Source of the DNA: Prostheceraeus crozeri
Lineage: Eukaryota > Platyhelminthes > Polycladida > Euryleptidae
Reading direction: 5' to 3'
DNA: 64,000 bases
Assembly (NCBI GenBank): GCA_907163375.1
Contig: CAJQUW010000522.1
Location: 1 to 64,000 of the forward strand
This document shows positions 9,722 to 20,434 of this stretch, piece after piece; within the stretch, counting starts at the first letter, position 1; each line of letters opens with the position of its first letter. The notes beneath the pieces are model-generated. The model was not told the DNA's origin and searched no databases. It saw nothing but the letters and a program-made list of their open reading frames with translations. Both the position numbers and the translations under genes were made by a program.

Positions 9722-11159
9722 CAGTGGTGGGCGTTCCGATAAATGAAGCGATAAAGCGATAAAGCGATAATATCGGAATGGCCGAAAATTTATCGTTTAT
9801 GGTTTATCGCAAAGAATCGCAAAATTTATCGTTTATCGTTATCGCTTTAAATTTTCCTGCGATAACGATAAAGCGATAATTTTTTAAAAAACAAAAATTT
9901 CTTTGGCTCATTAGACAAACATTATACGATTTGAATTAACTGCTCGAATTTGGGATCTGCAGACGTTCCCCCCGTCTCCCACTCGAATTCCCTCATGTCC
10001 CTGGGTAGTGAGTTAGAGGCCGACAGCCGCTCAGGTAGTCAAGCCATTGACTCGACCAGCCACACCTTGTGATTGCGCCTGGATGTGGTATTTCCAGCCC
10101 CCTCATCCATTTCTTAAACAATATTCACTTTACCAACAGATGGAACTCTCTGTATGACGCGTGCAGCGTGCTGCTACAGTGCGTCATGAACGACGACGCT
10201 CGCCTGGAGGCCCTCAATGAAGTTCTACGGAACGAGGGGGGGGGGCGCCAACCGGAGCAGGAAGTCCTTCAGCGGCTTCGACGACCAGGACAGACAGGTA
10301 AAGTACCAAATTAGTCTGATGCAGACTTCATTTTAGCTGAGATGAGCCTACATGTAGATAATAATGTTTTTGTTTTTGCTTTTGCTTTTGGTTTACAAGT
10401 TTTAGTGCCTGCTATGCTATCAATTTAATGAGTTTTTTACGTTATCACCAGGTGCTGCATGAGTTCTGCAAAGTCATGAGGCCAGTCGCCAACTGTCTGA
10501 CCGGCTACAGCCGGAGCAGAACGCTTACCTTGGTGCACTGCTTCCCAACCTCACTCTCATGAAAGTGGCGCTGGAGCGTATGGAGGAATCGCAAAGGGAC
10601 CAGGCCCTCATCTACGCACAGCCCTTGGTGCGCGCCCTCCTCCGACAAGAGGGCAACAAAGGAGGATTTGACAACAGGTAGGCCTACAAATTCAACAACT
10701 TCACCTATATTCTGTAACATAAAGAGGTACCGGTATTTTATTCTCTGTTTAATGTTTGCGGTGCTTACCTTTTTCTATAAGCCAGGAGTCGCGCAAACTC
10801 CGGCATAAATGGCCTATTCAGTGTTCCAGTTCGGCCTTGTTAGGTGCTAGCCTGTCAGGCCTAGCTAGTGCTAATAATGTCAGCTTTAAATGTACACATG
10901 CATATTTCTTGTGCTGTGTAGTTTTGTTCCCTTTCTTTACTATACAGGTGCTCGCAAATTTAGGAGCCAAATTTATCATCAATGGACGTTGACTCTGTCT
11001 CAAAGAAGTATTATGCTTCCGATTGATTTGTTTTGATGGTTAGTAAATCAATATTTTCCTCACAGGAGCATTGTAGCCTACTCCCTGTTTTCTCTGTCCT
11101 AGTGCCTTCTTGATCCCTGGCACTAACACGGCCTATATGGTGGCCTAAATTGCCTGCCG
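9722..11159 (+). mobile_element. Partial duplicate of the hAT element
   Basis: It consists of the hAT left end (9722-9948, with GATAAAGCGATAA-type repeats) fused to a hAT internal segment (9949-11159) that repeats 14790-15999 almost exactly, including two transposase exons. The region holding the first exon (12503-14789 in the fuller copy) is absent. It ends abruptly at GCCTGCCGA, where the capsid fragment starts again. It is either an internally deleted tandem copy or an assembly join of two alleles. Confidence 0.8.
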
Positions 11160-11160
11160 A

Positions 11161-12502
11161 AAATTTTAATTAACCTATAGAATTTTGTTCAGAGACTTCA
11201 GATGAATCTAGACATTTTTCCATTAAGAACTTCAATAGAATATTTTACATCTTCTAGCAATAAACCATAAGCCATCAATGAAGTTGTGGAATCTTTTTTT
11301 TCAATATTAATTGTTACATCACAACCATTTTTAATAATATCTTCAGATTGTGCACTTAAATCGAAACAGAAAATTGGATATAAATGTCTCCAATCTCCAG
11401 GAGTTAATTGTGGTTCAACTCCAAATTCCATACAAAGATTTCGATAAGAATCATATCCTTCCATAAATTGACTATTGGTATCATCGAATCTTAATGGATC
11501 AATTGGATATCGGGTTTGATTTAAAGCAACTTGTAAACTTCGAATTGTATTAATATGAAAACGATTGTTGTTCTTATCAAAACTTGGAGAATTATTTCTT
11601 TGAAATGTTAGTAATAAATATCTTGGAGTATTCGAAGTTCTAGTAAAATACCAGTTAAATCTTTGTTCGGAAAAAGTTACTGAACTAGCAGTACGCTTTA
11701 GAAAATTTACTGGAATTGGTTTGTTAGTATTTAATCTTTTTGCAATAGCTGATTCAACCTCTAAACTAGGAGTAATATGATTTATCTACCATTCAAGTCT
11801 ATCAATTTTTAAATATGCTTTTTTCCAGTCTTACCAAAAAAGATTAATTCATTATTTGCTGTACGATGAATTATTAATTTAAATTTTAATTGATATGATA
11901 TTTTATCATAATCTAAATATCCGAATAATGGAGACAATGACCAATTAACTGTCTGTTTACTTTTCTTGTTAAATTCACGTCTTTCTTTATATGCATCATT
12001 ATTTGTTTATTTAAATGATTTGCAATATTTTCTACATCTTTCGCAATTCCTGCGGCATCTGTTCCAGCGTGAGTTAAATCATCAATAATTATACCATCAT
12101 TAGTATCAGGAAACCAACCTTCGCTTTCATGCTTTTTATTATTTTCACCAAATTGTTACAAATCTAAGCATTGTATCAATTACACCTGGAGAATCACTTA
12201 TTGTTTCTATATTTTGAGTTGCAACATCTAAAGGCATTTGTGTAAATAATCTTGGAAAAAAATTATTCTCTAATGCAATATTCAGTGGTGGGCGTTCCGA
12301 TAAATGAAGCGATAAAGCGATAATATCGGAATGGCCGAAAATTTATCGTTTATCGTTTATCGCAAAGAATCGCAAAATTTATCGTTTATCGTTATCGCTT
12401 TAAATTTTCCTGCGATAACGATAAAGCGATAATTTTTTAAAAAACAAAAATTTCTTTGGCTCATTAGACAAACATTATACGATTTGAATTAACTGCTCGA
12501 AT
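11161..12502. repeat. Duplicated block L, copy 2 (capsid fragment plus hAT left end)
   Basis: This is the second copy of 8600-9949. The capsid fragment (11198-12282, minus strand) carries the same stop codon and A-run loss as copy 1, plus small extra indels near 12009 and 12150. It therefore arose by duplication of an already broken gene and is not an independent capsid gene. Confidence 0.9.
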
Positions 12503-12856
12503 GTGACTCTTAAAAGCGTCAATTGGAATTGCATCGGGTATTACTAAGCTCTATTAAGGGGATCACACCTTGGCACCACACAGTGCTTGATAGTTCACAA
12601 CTCTTGCATGTAGAATATCAATGCGCGATCCCGTTCCGATTCCTCGTTGAGGTCATCTACGATTTAAAGGGTTAAATGAAGGTAAGTTGAACAGCGAGTT
12701 GGTACATTTCTACTGAATTAGTACTCGTTAATAAAAGCATGAGATTGTTTCATTTTCACTCATCGCAGTATGTGCCTCGACTTCTGATCCTGCGTGTGTG
12801 CGCGTGCATTCACACAAAGCCTTTCGCATCGATTAGCTTCGAAATAGTCGTCATCC

Positions 12857-12889
12857 ATGGACAGCAAGTATGACGTCGACCTCACTGAG
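12857..12889 (+). CDS. Possible first exon of the hAT transposase
   Basis: An ATG opens the 11-codon frame MDSKYDVDLTE, directly followed by a strong donor GGTAAGTTG. It lies on the right strand, upstream of the later exons and inside the element, which supports a short first exon. There is no homology evidence for so short a peptide. Confidence 0.35.
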
Positions 12890-13212
12890 GTAAGTTGTCG
12901 AATAAGATGTAAAGAGGATTGGCCCTTGACAGCCGTATTTGAACGTTTCCATGAGAATCATTTTTTCTTCGCGTCTAGATGGCAGTCGGTATTGCTCATC
13001 AAGTGATAAAGTGCATTTGTCTTCTACCATCGAACGTTCAATCAGTTCATCATGCAACGTTTTTATAATCTATTAATCATACTATGTATGCGCATATTCA
13101 TGAGAAACTACCAACATTCATTTACCACAGTGTTTTCCAAAATCGTACCTTTTTAGACTCCAAATGATTGTTTTATTTTAGCAATTCTGATTGACCATTC
13201 TCATTTCTAATG

Positions 13213-13370
13213 AGATGAACGCCGGGGAATTGGTCTCCCTGATAGGGGAACGAACCCCTGCTCAAATTTGGGAGGATTCAAAGATGGTTAACACGGAGGC
13301 TGAGGGCGCCAAATGAGTATCTCGCATCCGGGCTCAAGAAACTCACGCTACGCCACTGTAGCTCAGTCAA
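13213..13370 (-). repeat. Possible tRNA-derived SINE remnant
   Basis: On the minus strand a tRNA A-box-like segment (GGCGTAGCGTGAG) is followed about 100 bases later by the B-box-like GGGTTCGTTCCCC. The spacing is longer than in a tRNA gene and no cloverleaf is apparent, so at most this is a SINE relic or a decayed tRNA-like sequence. The rest of 12890-14667 shows no gene. Confidence 0.25.
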
Positions 13371-14667
13371 TGTCAGTCACATCATAAGGCTAGCGCAGGC
13401 TGAACAATATAAAGCGACGATGACATACTTGTAGATAACTATCTTTCATAGTTTCTAGAGTAGACTGATATTGCAGCCTACATTGTACGTAGGCATTGCA
13501 CGTACATATGCCTACATGTAGATCACTTGGCACTTGGCCTACCCTACGTTTATAGACATTTATTTCCAGCCGTGTAGATATACGTATGTATCGTAAGTTT
13601 ATACAACAATATGATTTCCTTAACTTTCGAGTTGCGGTGCCGTGGACATATTAATTCCCTTCAGTATTTTAGCAACTGTAATGAGCACTACATTAATTTT
13701 TTTCAATTTTTTAGCAACTTTAATAAACACTACACGCTCTATTATGCTGCAGTATACCGCATTAGCTTGTCGATAAATCGACGTACCCACTGGATGGGGT
13801 TGATGGAATAGCCCAATTGATATCTATTGTTTACGTTGCAAATACATTAATTATTAAATTTTTATTTCATCTTACGCATGTACTTTAAAATTATGTGCAA
13901 TGTAGGCATACCGTAGCATAGTTAGGGTGCAATTTAATAATTACCGGTAGGGCTAATTGGTATTTCTAAGAGCGACGCCGCTAGAACTTCATCAGCCAAG
14001 GACGCAGAACAAGAAGAACATTGAATTGTTGTTTAGTCTATTGATGTGATTATTGATTAGGCTGGCAAAATTATCGAAGCTATATAGGTCTTATCCAGTA
14101 GCTAGCTAGGTACAATGATGAGTGTATTGTCCCTCGATGTTCATACGTTACGAGTGAGGTCCCACAGATAGCTACATTATAATTTTGGACTTTGCTTGTC
14201 AGGCTTGGACATGAGTTGGGAGTTGCAAATTGCTACATGCTATTTACGTCTAAGAGACAAGTGCAATCCGATCGTCATCCTTTACCATGGTGGTATACTG
14301 AGACTATGGGCCACACTAAGTAGGCTACATGTAAATACTTATTTATAGATTGCGTTTTTTGAGCGCGCACTTTTCAATTAAGCTGATAAAGTCGACCATC
14401 ATCATTTTTTCATTGTCTGCCAACATGTTTACCATCATCCCTCAGAGTCTAGTAAAATACATACACATACATGTGCTTATAAGACGCTGTATCAATGAAA
14501 CTACATGTATATATGCGTTATATTTAGCTGTCTTGTAAATTTCGGGATCGCAAGAATTTTAAGGTTATATCATTGCAGCTACATCTGCTGTATACAAGCA
14601 TGTGTATTATTTATTTTGTCATAGCCGAGGATATATCAAAATAAAATCAATGATTTTTTTGTTTCAG

Positions 14668-16800
14668 TTTCAGCGTCAAGAGGACTGCAATATGTCACGC
14701 AAGAGGACTACATGTATGGAGGACTTCTTCCGTGTTGAGAACAGGAGTAGTGGTGTGACTCAAGAGAAGAAGCGGAACTTTTCCGAAAGTTTGGGATCTG
14801 CAGACGTTCCCCCCGTCTCCCACTCGAATTCCCTCATGTCCCTGGGTAGTGAGTTAGAGGCCGACAGCCGCTCAGGTAGTCAAGCCATTGACTCGACCAG
14901 CCACACCTTGTGATTGCGCCTGGATGTGGTATTTCCAGCCCCCTCATCCATTTCTTAAACAATATTCACTTTACCAACAGATGGAACTCTCTGTATGACG
15001 CGTGCAGCGTGCTGCTACAGTGCGTCATGAACGACGACGCTCGCCTGGAGGCCCTCAATGAAGTTCTACGGAACGAGGGGGGGCGCCAACCGGAGCAGGA
15101 AGTCCTTCAGCGGCTTCGACGACCAGGACAGACAGGTAAAGTACCAAATTAGTCTGATGCAGACTTCATTTTAGCTGAGATGAGCCTACATGTAGATAAT
15201 AATGTTTTTGTTTTTGCTTTTGCTTTTGGTTTACAAGTTTTAGTGCCTGCTATGCTATCAATTTAATGAGTTTTTTACGTTATCACCAGGTGCTGCATGA
15301 GTTCTGCAAAGTCATGAGGCCAGTCGCCAACTGTCTGGACCGGCTACAGCCGGAGCAGAACGCTTACCTTGGTGCACTGCTTCCCAACCTCACTCTCATG
15401 AAAGTGGCGCTGGAGCGTATGGAGGAATCGCAAAGGGACCAGGCCCTCATCTACGCACAGCCCTTGGTGCGCGCCCTCCTCCGACAAGAGGGCAACAAAG
15501 GAGGATTTGACAACAGGTAGGCCTACAAATTCAACAACTTCACCTATATTCTGTAACATAAAGAGGTACCGGTATTTTATTCTCTGTTTAATGTTTGCGG
15601 TGCTTACCTTTTTCTATAAGCCAGGAGTCGCGCAAACTCCGGCATAAATGGCCTATTCAGTGTTCCAGTTCGGCCTTGTTAGGTGCTAGCCTGTCAGGCC
15701 TAGCTAGTGCTAATAATGTCAGCTTTAAATGTACACATGCATATTTCTTGTGCTGTGTAGTTTTGTTCCCTTTCTTTACTATACAGGTGCTCGCAAATTT
15801 AGGAGCCAAATTTATCATCAATGGACGTTGACTCTGTCTCAAAGAAGTACTATGCTTCCGATTGATTTGTTTTGATGGTTAGTAAATCAATATTTTCCTC
15901 ACAGGAGCATTGTAGCCTACTCCCTGTTTTCTCTGTCCTAGTGCCTTCTTGATCCCTGGCACTAACACGGCCTATATGGTGGCCTAAATTGCCTGCCGAT
16001 CCCTGGTATAGGCAATAAGTACATGCACATGTCCCGCTACTTGTTTAAGCTAATTACTTTGCTTTACAGATTCAGCTCCATGTTTAGAAACATGGATCTC
16101 CTCATGGCATCTGCCCTTCATCCAAACTACGGGATGTCGACGTTCGGCTCCATGGCTCCGCATATGAAGGATGAGATATCCATGAGGATCCTAAAAGAGA
16201 TGACGGCGCTCGTCAGACAGGAGGAGGCCAGAGAGGGGGGAAACTAAGTTACGATGAAGGAGCATCAGGAGGTCGGCGATGACCCCTTTGCCGAGCTCTG
16301 CGAGTGTGAGGATGCAACCGAGGAAAACCGCGACAATAACCTGCAGGAAGACCTCAAAAAGGAACTGCAAGTGTGGAAGAGGAGCAAGCAGGTAGGCCTA
16401 ACAATGTGTTTAAAGTCTTGCCATGTTCTTTCATGCACCATGAGCATACCGTGTACAAGCAAGTGATAATTCGGTGCATTGTAATGTGTAATTGCAGAAT
16501 GTGTACATGTAAGATTGCAATGATGTATGTGTTTTTTTTCAGGCAACTGTGAAGAAGTCGCACTTCCCTGCGAAGCATAGGGCCCACTGGATAACATTTT
16601 TCATAAAGTACAATACCGGGATCCCTAGCTCTGCAGGAGTAGAGCGTCTCTTCAGCGTGGCTGGAGACGTACTGAGGCCGAAGAGGGATTGTCTCAGTGA
16701 TGACAATTTTGAACACCTCGTGTTTCTGAAGGGAAACCTCCACCTCAGCAAGAGGCTGCAGCCAGGAGGGGCCGATGAGGATGATGATGATGATGTGTAG
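14668..16800 (+). pseudogene. hAT transposase, multi-exon, with an in-frame stop
   Basis: Exon-like segments with AG/GT borders can be followed. One begins after TTTTTTGTTTCAG (about 14668), holding MSRKRTTCMEDFFRVENR. One carries FTNRWNSLYDACSVLLQ, the conserved hAT RWNS motif (about 14970-15137). Others are 15290-15516, 16070-16391 and 16543-16800. The last gives the C-terminal dimerisation motif SSAGVERLFSVAGDVLRPKR. A TAA at about 16245 interrupts the fourth exon in frame, so this copy is probably dead. An AATAAA at 16906 could be its polyadenylation signal. Confidence 0.75.
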
Positions 16801-17430
16801 TATTTGTATGATTCCTCTCTGCTCTGATTGTACTTTGTGGTGCGGTGAAGTTTGTCGTGGTACCTGATACATGTAGGTTGTTGTTTTTATGGTTTTTATG
16901 TTAACAATAAAGTTCTCAATTCGTGTCTTTCATCAATGCTCCTATTTATTCAATACCAGCCTATGTTGTATTTTAGGCATGTACTTGTAGGTTTCTGTAC
17001 GATATTATTGAGGCCAAAGGCCCAGACCAATGAAGAGTGCATCAACATAATTAATTGTTACACATGGCCTTGTATATGCATGCAGGCACGACTTCGATTT
17101 TATGTCCTCGAGCTCTAGCACTCGATGTTGTTAGAAGACATGGAATCGAAGGAGTGCATGCTTGTGCATGGCCGTCGTGTAACAAATCATCATGTAGAGC
17201 AGCATTTATTTTAGTGAATTCAGTGTAGAGGTTTAGTAGCAAAAAATGAGCCAATTATAGACGTTAGTAGAGACAATTTCAGGATTTATCGTTATCGGAC
17301 TTTATCGTTATCGCTTATCGCTTTAACCTTTGCGTAAAATTTATCGCTTTATCGTTATCGGACTTAGCAAAAAAAATTATCGCTTTATCGTTATCGGACC
17401 CATCGGAAAATTTATCGCTGCCCACCACTG

Positions 17431-17687
17431 GCAATATTATCGCTATCTGGTAATGGTGTTGTAAAATTGGCATCACTATATAAAGAATATCCACAGTGTA
17501 AAAAGGAACCAGGTAAATATATATAACTCTGCTGATTATCAACTTCAAAAATTAAATCACCTCCAGTATTTACTCTACTGGAAGATCCGGGATTCATAGC
17601 AATTCTTATATAGTCATTCTTTTTTTGATTATAATTGACGAACGGAGGATCGTCTAATCTAAATTTATTTTCGATAAGACAAGACAT
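17431..17687 (-). pseudogene. Major capsid protein, N-terminal part (A)
   Basis: This is the start of the capsid gene (MSCLIENKFRLDDPPF), almost identical to the first 85 codons of the gene at 52352. It runs into the hAT right terminus at the target duplication. The two capsid parts of element A are on one strand and join exactly at GCAATATT, confirming that the hAT element disrupted this gene. Confidence 0.88.
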
Positions 17688-17754
17688 TTTTATAAAAAAT
17701 AATTTGACTTTTTGTTTTTCTCACATATAGAAAAAATTTTATTAAAATATAATT

Positions 17755-18208
17755 TTAGAATTTTGCTAGACCATTACCTCTTATTTCTTCAATTGTTTTT
17801 TCATTATTTTTATTTTCATTATGTTTACTATCAGACTCCACAGCTATGTTAGCAATTTTGTTTTTTGTTTCCTCTGAAAGTTTTTTTAATTTTTTTCAGT
17901 TCTTCAGAATCATTTTTAAGTTTACGAATAGTTTCTAGTTGTTTTAATTCGTTTTGAGACTTAACAGCATTTGATATTGCACTAGCTGTACTACCTATAG
18001 CAGCTGCTCCTTTTGCAGCAGATGTAATCAAATCTTTATTATTTTTAATTAAGTTAACGATACTTCCAATACCAGAAAATATACCATCTCCTTCTTTTTG
18101 AATTGTTTCTACACTGTTATAATGATAAACAGGATTCATACGTGGTTCATGAGCAATTTTTTTATTTGAAGCAAAATGTTTAAGATTGTGTTTATAAATT
18201 ATAGGCAT
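17755..18208 (-). pseudogene. Second small membrane-active protein, frameshifted (A)
   Basis: It starts MPIIYKHNLKHFASNKK and contains GIFSGIGSIVNLIKNNKDLI followed by an Ala/Ser/Gly-rich amphipathic segment (AAKGAAAIGSTASAISNAV), then a charged helix. An extra base in a T-run near 17886 throws the last 35 codons, which end in GNGLAKF, out of frame. The equivalent at 51738-52190 is open. The pattern resembles pVI-like membrane-lytic minor capsid proteins, but no firm family match is possible by eye. Confidence 0.65.
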
Positions 18209-18248
18209 TTTTTAAGATTAAATTTGACTTTTCGAAAAAATATTTACG

Positions 18249-19135
18249 TTAAGATTTACGTTTGTGAATGGACAACAACTTCGAGGTAACTTTATTAATT
18301 GTCTGTTGCACTTTATCTATTGCGTCAAGCAGCGTGTGATGTACTTTAATTTCCTTTTCAGTCACTTCTAATTTTTTCTCACTTTTCTTTAAATCAGTTT
18401 TTAAAGCATTTAATTGAACTTTAAGAACATCTAACTGTTTTTTAACAGCATCTAACTGTTCTTTATTTTCTTTAGGGTTTTCTTGTAAATTTTTCTTTAA
18501 TTCATTTTCTAAATTGATTTTAAGTTTTTTCATTTGATCAACTTTTTGATTAAGTGAGTTTACTTCATTTATTATTCTATTCATCTTTTTCATTTGTTGA
18601 GTAATTTTAGAACTTAATTCATCAACACTTTTTTGGAATGTAGTTTGTAACTGCTTTAATATTTTTTAATTCTTTCAGGAAGTTTTTCTATTTCATCTTC
18701 TAATTGTTCTTTTAACATTTTTATCTGATGTTTATTTTTAATGACTGCAGATTTTGAATTTATAGAAAATAATATTAAAATTTTTGATTGTTCTGAAATC
18801 TTTTTAAAAAGTTTTGCTATATGTGTTTCTAGCTCTCTATCCTTTTTATCAAGTTTTAATAATTTTTCGTTTAATGATTTGTCATTAAGTTTAAGCAACT
18901 TTAATTCATTCATCAGTGGAACCAAAACATCGTTGATATATTTTTCTTTTAGGTCATTGATTTGTGTATCAACATATTGTTTATTTGTTAACTCTGTATT
19001 TTGTTGCGAAAGAATAGAAAGATGTAATGGACCAGATAAAACGTCTCCAGTTTTCATAATATAATTTTCTAGTTCTATTTCCGATTCACGATTATTCGGG
19101 ATATATGCACCTCCGCCAACATTTGGTAACATCAT
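18249..19135 (-). pseudogene. Fibre-like coiled-coil protein in two frames (A)
   Basis: The N-terminal ORF (18656-19135, 159 aa) has MKTGDVLSGPLHLSIL and, ten residues on, LTNKQYVDTQI. This is the GxLxGPL...KQYVD signature of phage tail-fibre and trimeric spike stalks. Long heptad-rich coiled coil follows. After a stop at LPERIKKY the coiled coil continues in another frame (18249-18593, plus about 20 upstream codons without an ATG). The same break at the same place occurs in element B. A trimeric attachment fibre is the most likely role. It is divergent from the zinc-finger ORF at 19179, with 43 AT-rich bases between them. Confidence 0.65.
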
Positions 19136-19178
19136 TTTTTAACAATAAAAATAAAATTTTTTTTAATAAAAATAAAAA

Positions 19179-20067
19179 ATGGAAATGTCTCAAATTTGTC
19201 AAGTTTGTGGAGTAGATTTTTTAAACCCAACTATGTTGTTTACTCATATGAAAAATACATGTGGGAAAATTAATCGAAGTAACTTTTATAAAAAACAGTA
19301 TGATGGTATTCAACCTAATAATAATATTCAACCTAATAATAATCAACTGGAGCAACCATTACAAAAATTAAAACATTTATTTATTTCAGATCAAGGAGAA
19401 AATCTTTATACTGCTAGAAAAAATACACCTAGACAAAATAATAATTATGTAGATAATAATAATTATGAAGAAAATAATAATAAATCTGTGAAAGGTAATA
19501 ACAAAAAAATATGTTCCGGATGTAATAAAAATATAACATCTAAAAATTTTGGACGTCATTTAAAAATATGTGAACAAACAGAAGATATTAAAAAAGATAA
19601 GAAAAAAACTAAAAGATCAGTTATGTCGTAATTGTAATAAATATTTTACAATTCAAGGAATTACTAATCATTATAATTCTTGTTTAAATTCTACAAGACA
19701 ATGTACAAATTGTCAAATTACAAAACTTAAGACAGAGTTCTATGATAGTAAATATAAATGTAAGGATTGTTTAAAAGAAAAAGTAAAATGTAGAGGTTGT
19801 CAAAAAATTATATTAAAGAAAAAATTTTCAAGACATGTAACACTTTGTCCAGAACTTAATGAAGATTTTGATGAAGATCTTAATCAAAATTTTAATCGAC
19901 GTATTAATGATAATTTAAATCAACGTATTAATTATAATTTAAATCAACGTATTAATGATAATTTATATCAAAATATTCCAAATCTTCATCAACGTATTAA
20001 TCAAAATATTCCAAATCTAAGTCAAAATATTCCAAATCTTCATCAACGTATTAATGATTTTTATTAG
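19179..20067 (+). pseudogene. Zinc-finger protein in two overlapping frames (A only)
   Basis: The first frame (150 aa) has a C2H2-like CQVCGVDF...HMKNTC, Asn-rich linkers and CSGCNKNI...HLKIC. It then shifts at about 19605, in an A-run, to a second frame (19570-20067) with CRNCNKYF...HYNSC, CTNC...CKDC, CRGCQKII...HVTLC and a C-terminal tandem repeat of the type NQRINDNL / QNIPNLHQRI. In all there are five or six CxxC-type knuckles, suggesting one multi-finger nucleic-acid-binding protein. I do not recognise a family. No counterpart is seen at this place in element B. Confidence 0.55.
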
Positions 20068-20434
20068 ATAAAAAAATTACTATTTATTAGATAAAAAATT
20101 ACTTTTTATTAGATAAAAAAATTACTTTTTATTATTAAAATAAACTTATATATATTAAAATAGTCTTATATATTAAAATAGTTGTATTTCTACTAAAATA
20201 AACTTATATATATTAAAATATTATTTTTTTATAAAGAATAAAATATTATTTTTTTAAAAATATTCTTAAGCATTCCGGAAGAGAGGATAGGACTAAAAAT
20301 ACTTCTTTTTAGTATAGGAACAAAAATACCTATACATTCCGGAGGTTCTACAGGGGTTAAAAACACTCATAAGAGCGTAAGAATGTGAGTTAAAAAATTA
20401 ATAATTCCTAAATTTTTTATTTAAAAAATAATAA
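20068..20434. promoter_or_regulatory. AT-rich spacer with short tandem repeats
   Basis: It contains three to four near copies of TTATTAGATAAAAAAATTAC and several of AAATAAACTTATATATATTA, then two GCATTCCGGA/ACATTCCGGA boxes 70-80 bp upstream of the next gene. The ATTCCGGA/CTCCGGA word also recurs in the TIRs (GACCTCCGGACTC). A regulatory role is only a guess. No ORF is present. Confidence 0.3.

Larger units (their letters stand above)
8600..9949. repeat. Duplicated block L, copy 1 (capsid fragment plus hAT left end)
   Basis: The block is nearly identical to 11161-12502 and includes the same capsid lesions, the 8-bp hAT target site and the hAT left end. The copies differ by only a few bases, for example one extra T-run base and one GATAAAGC unit. 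After the block this copy jumps directly to hAT internal sequence, skipping about 2.3 kb that is present after copy 2. Confidence 0.9.
12283..17430 (+). mobile_element. hAT-family DNA transposon inserted in the capsid gene of element A
   Basis: The termini CAGTGGTGGGCG (left) and its complement CGCTGCCCACCACTG (right) are flanked by the 8-bp duplication GCAATATT. Both ends hold clusters of a subterminal motif of the type TTATCGCTTTATCGTTATCG (12300-12440 and 17281-17420), as expected for transposase-binding repeats. The interior contains a spliced transposase gene on the plus strand. At about 5.1 kb it is long for a non-autonomous copy, but the gene has at least one stop codon. Base composition is less AT-rich than the host element. 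Confidence 0.88.

Noticed and set aside
11198..12282. A second, independent major capsid gene
   Set aside because: It carries the same stop codon and frameshift as 8637-9721 and the same hAT target site, so it is a recent duplicate of a broken gene.
16265..16872. Minus-strand ORFs of 110 and 172 codons
   Set aside because: They overlap the hAT transposase exons on the opposite strand and show no protein motif.
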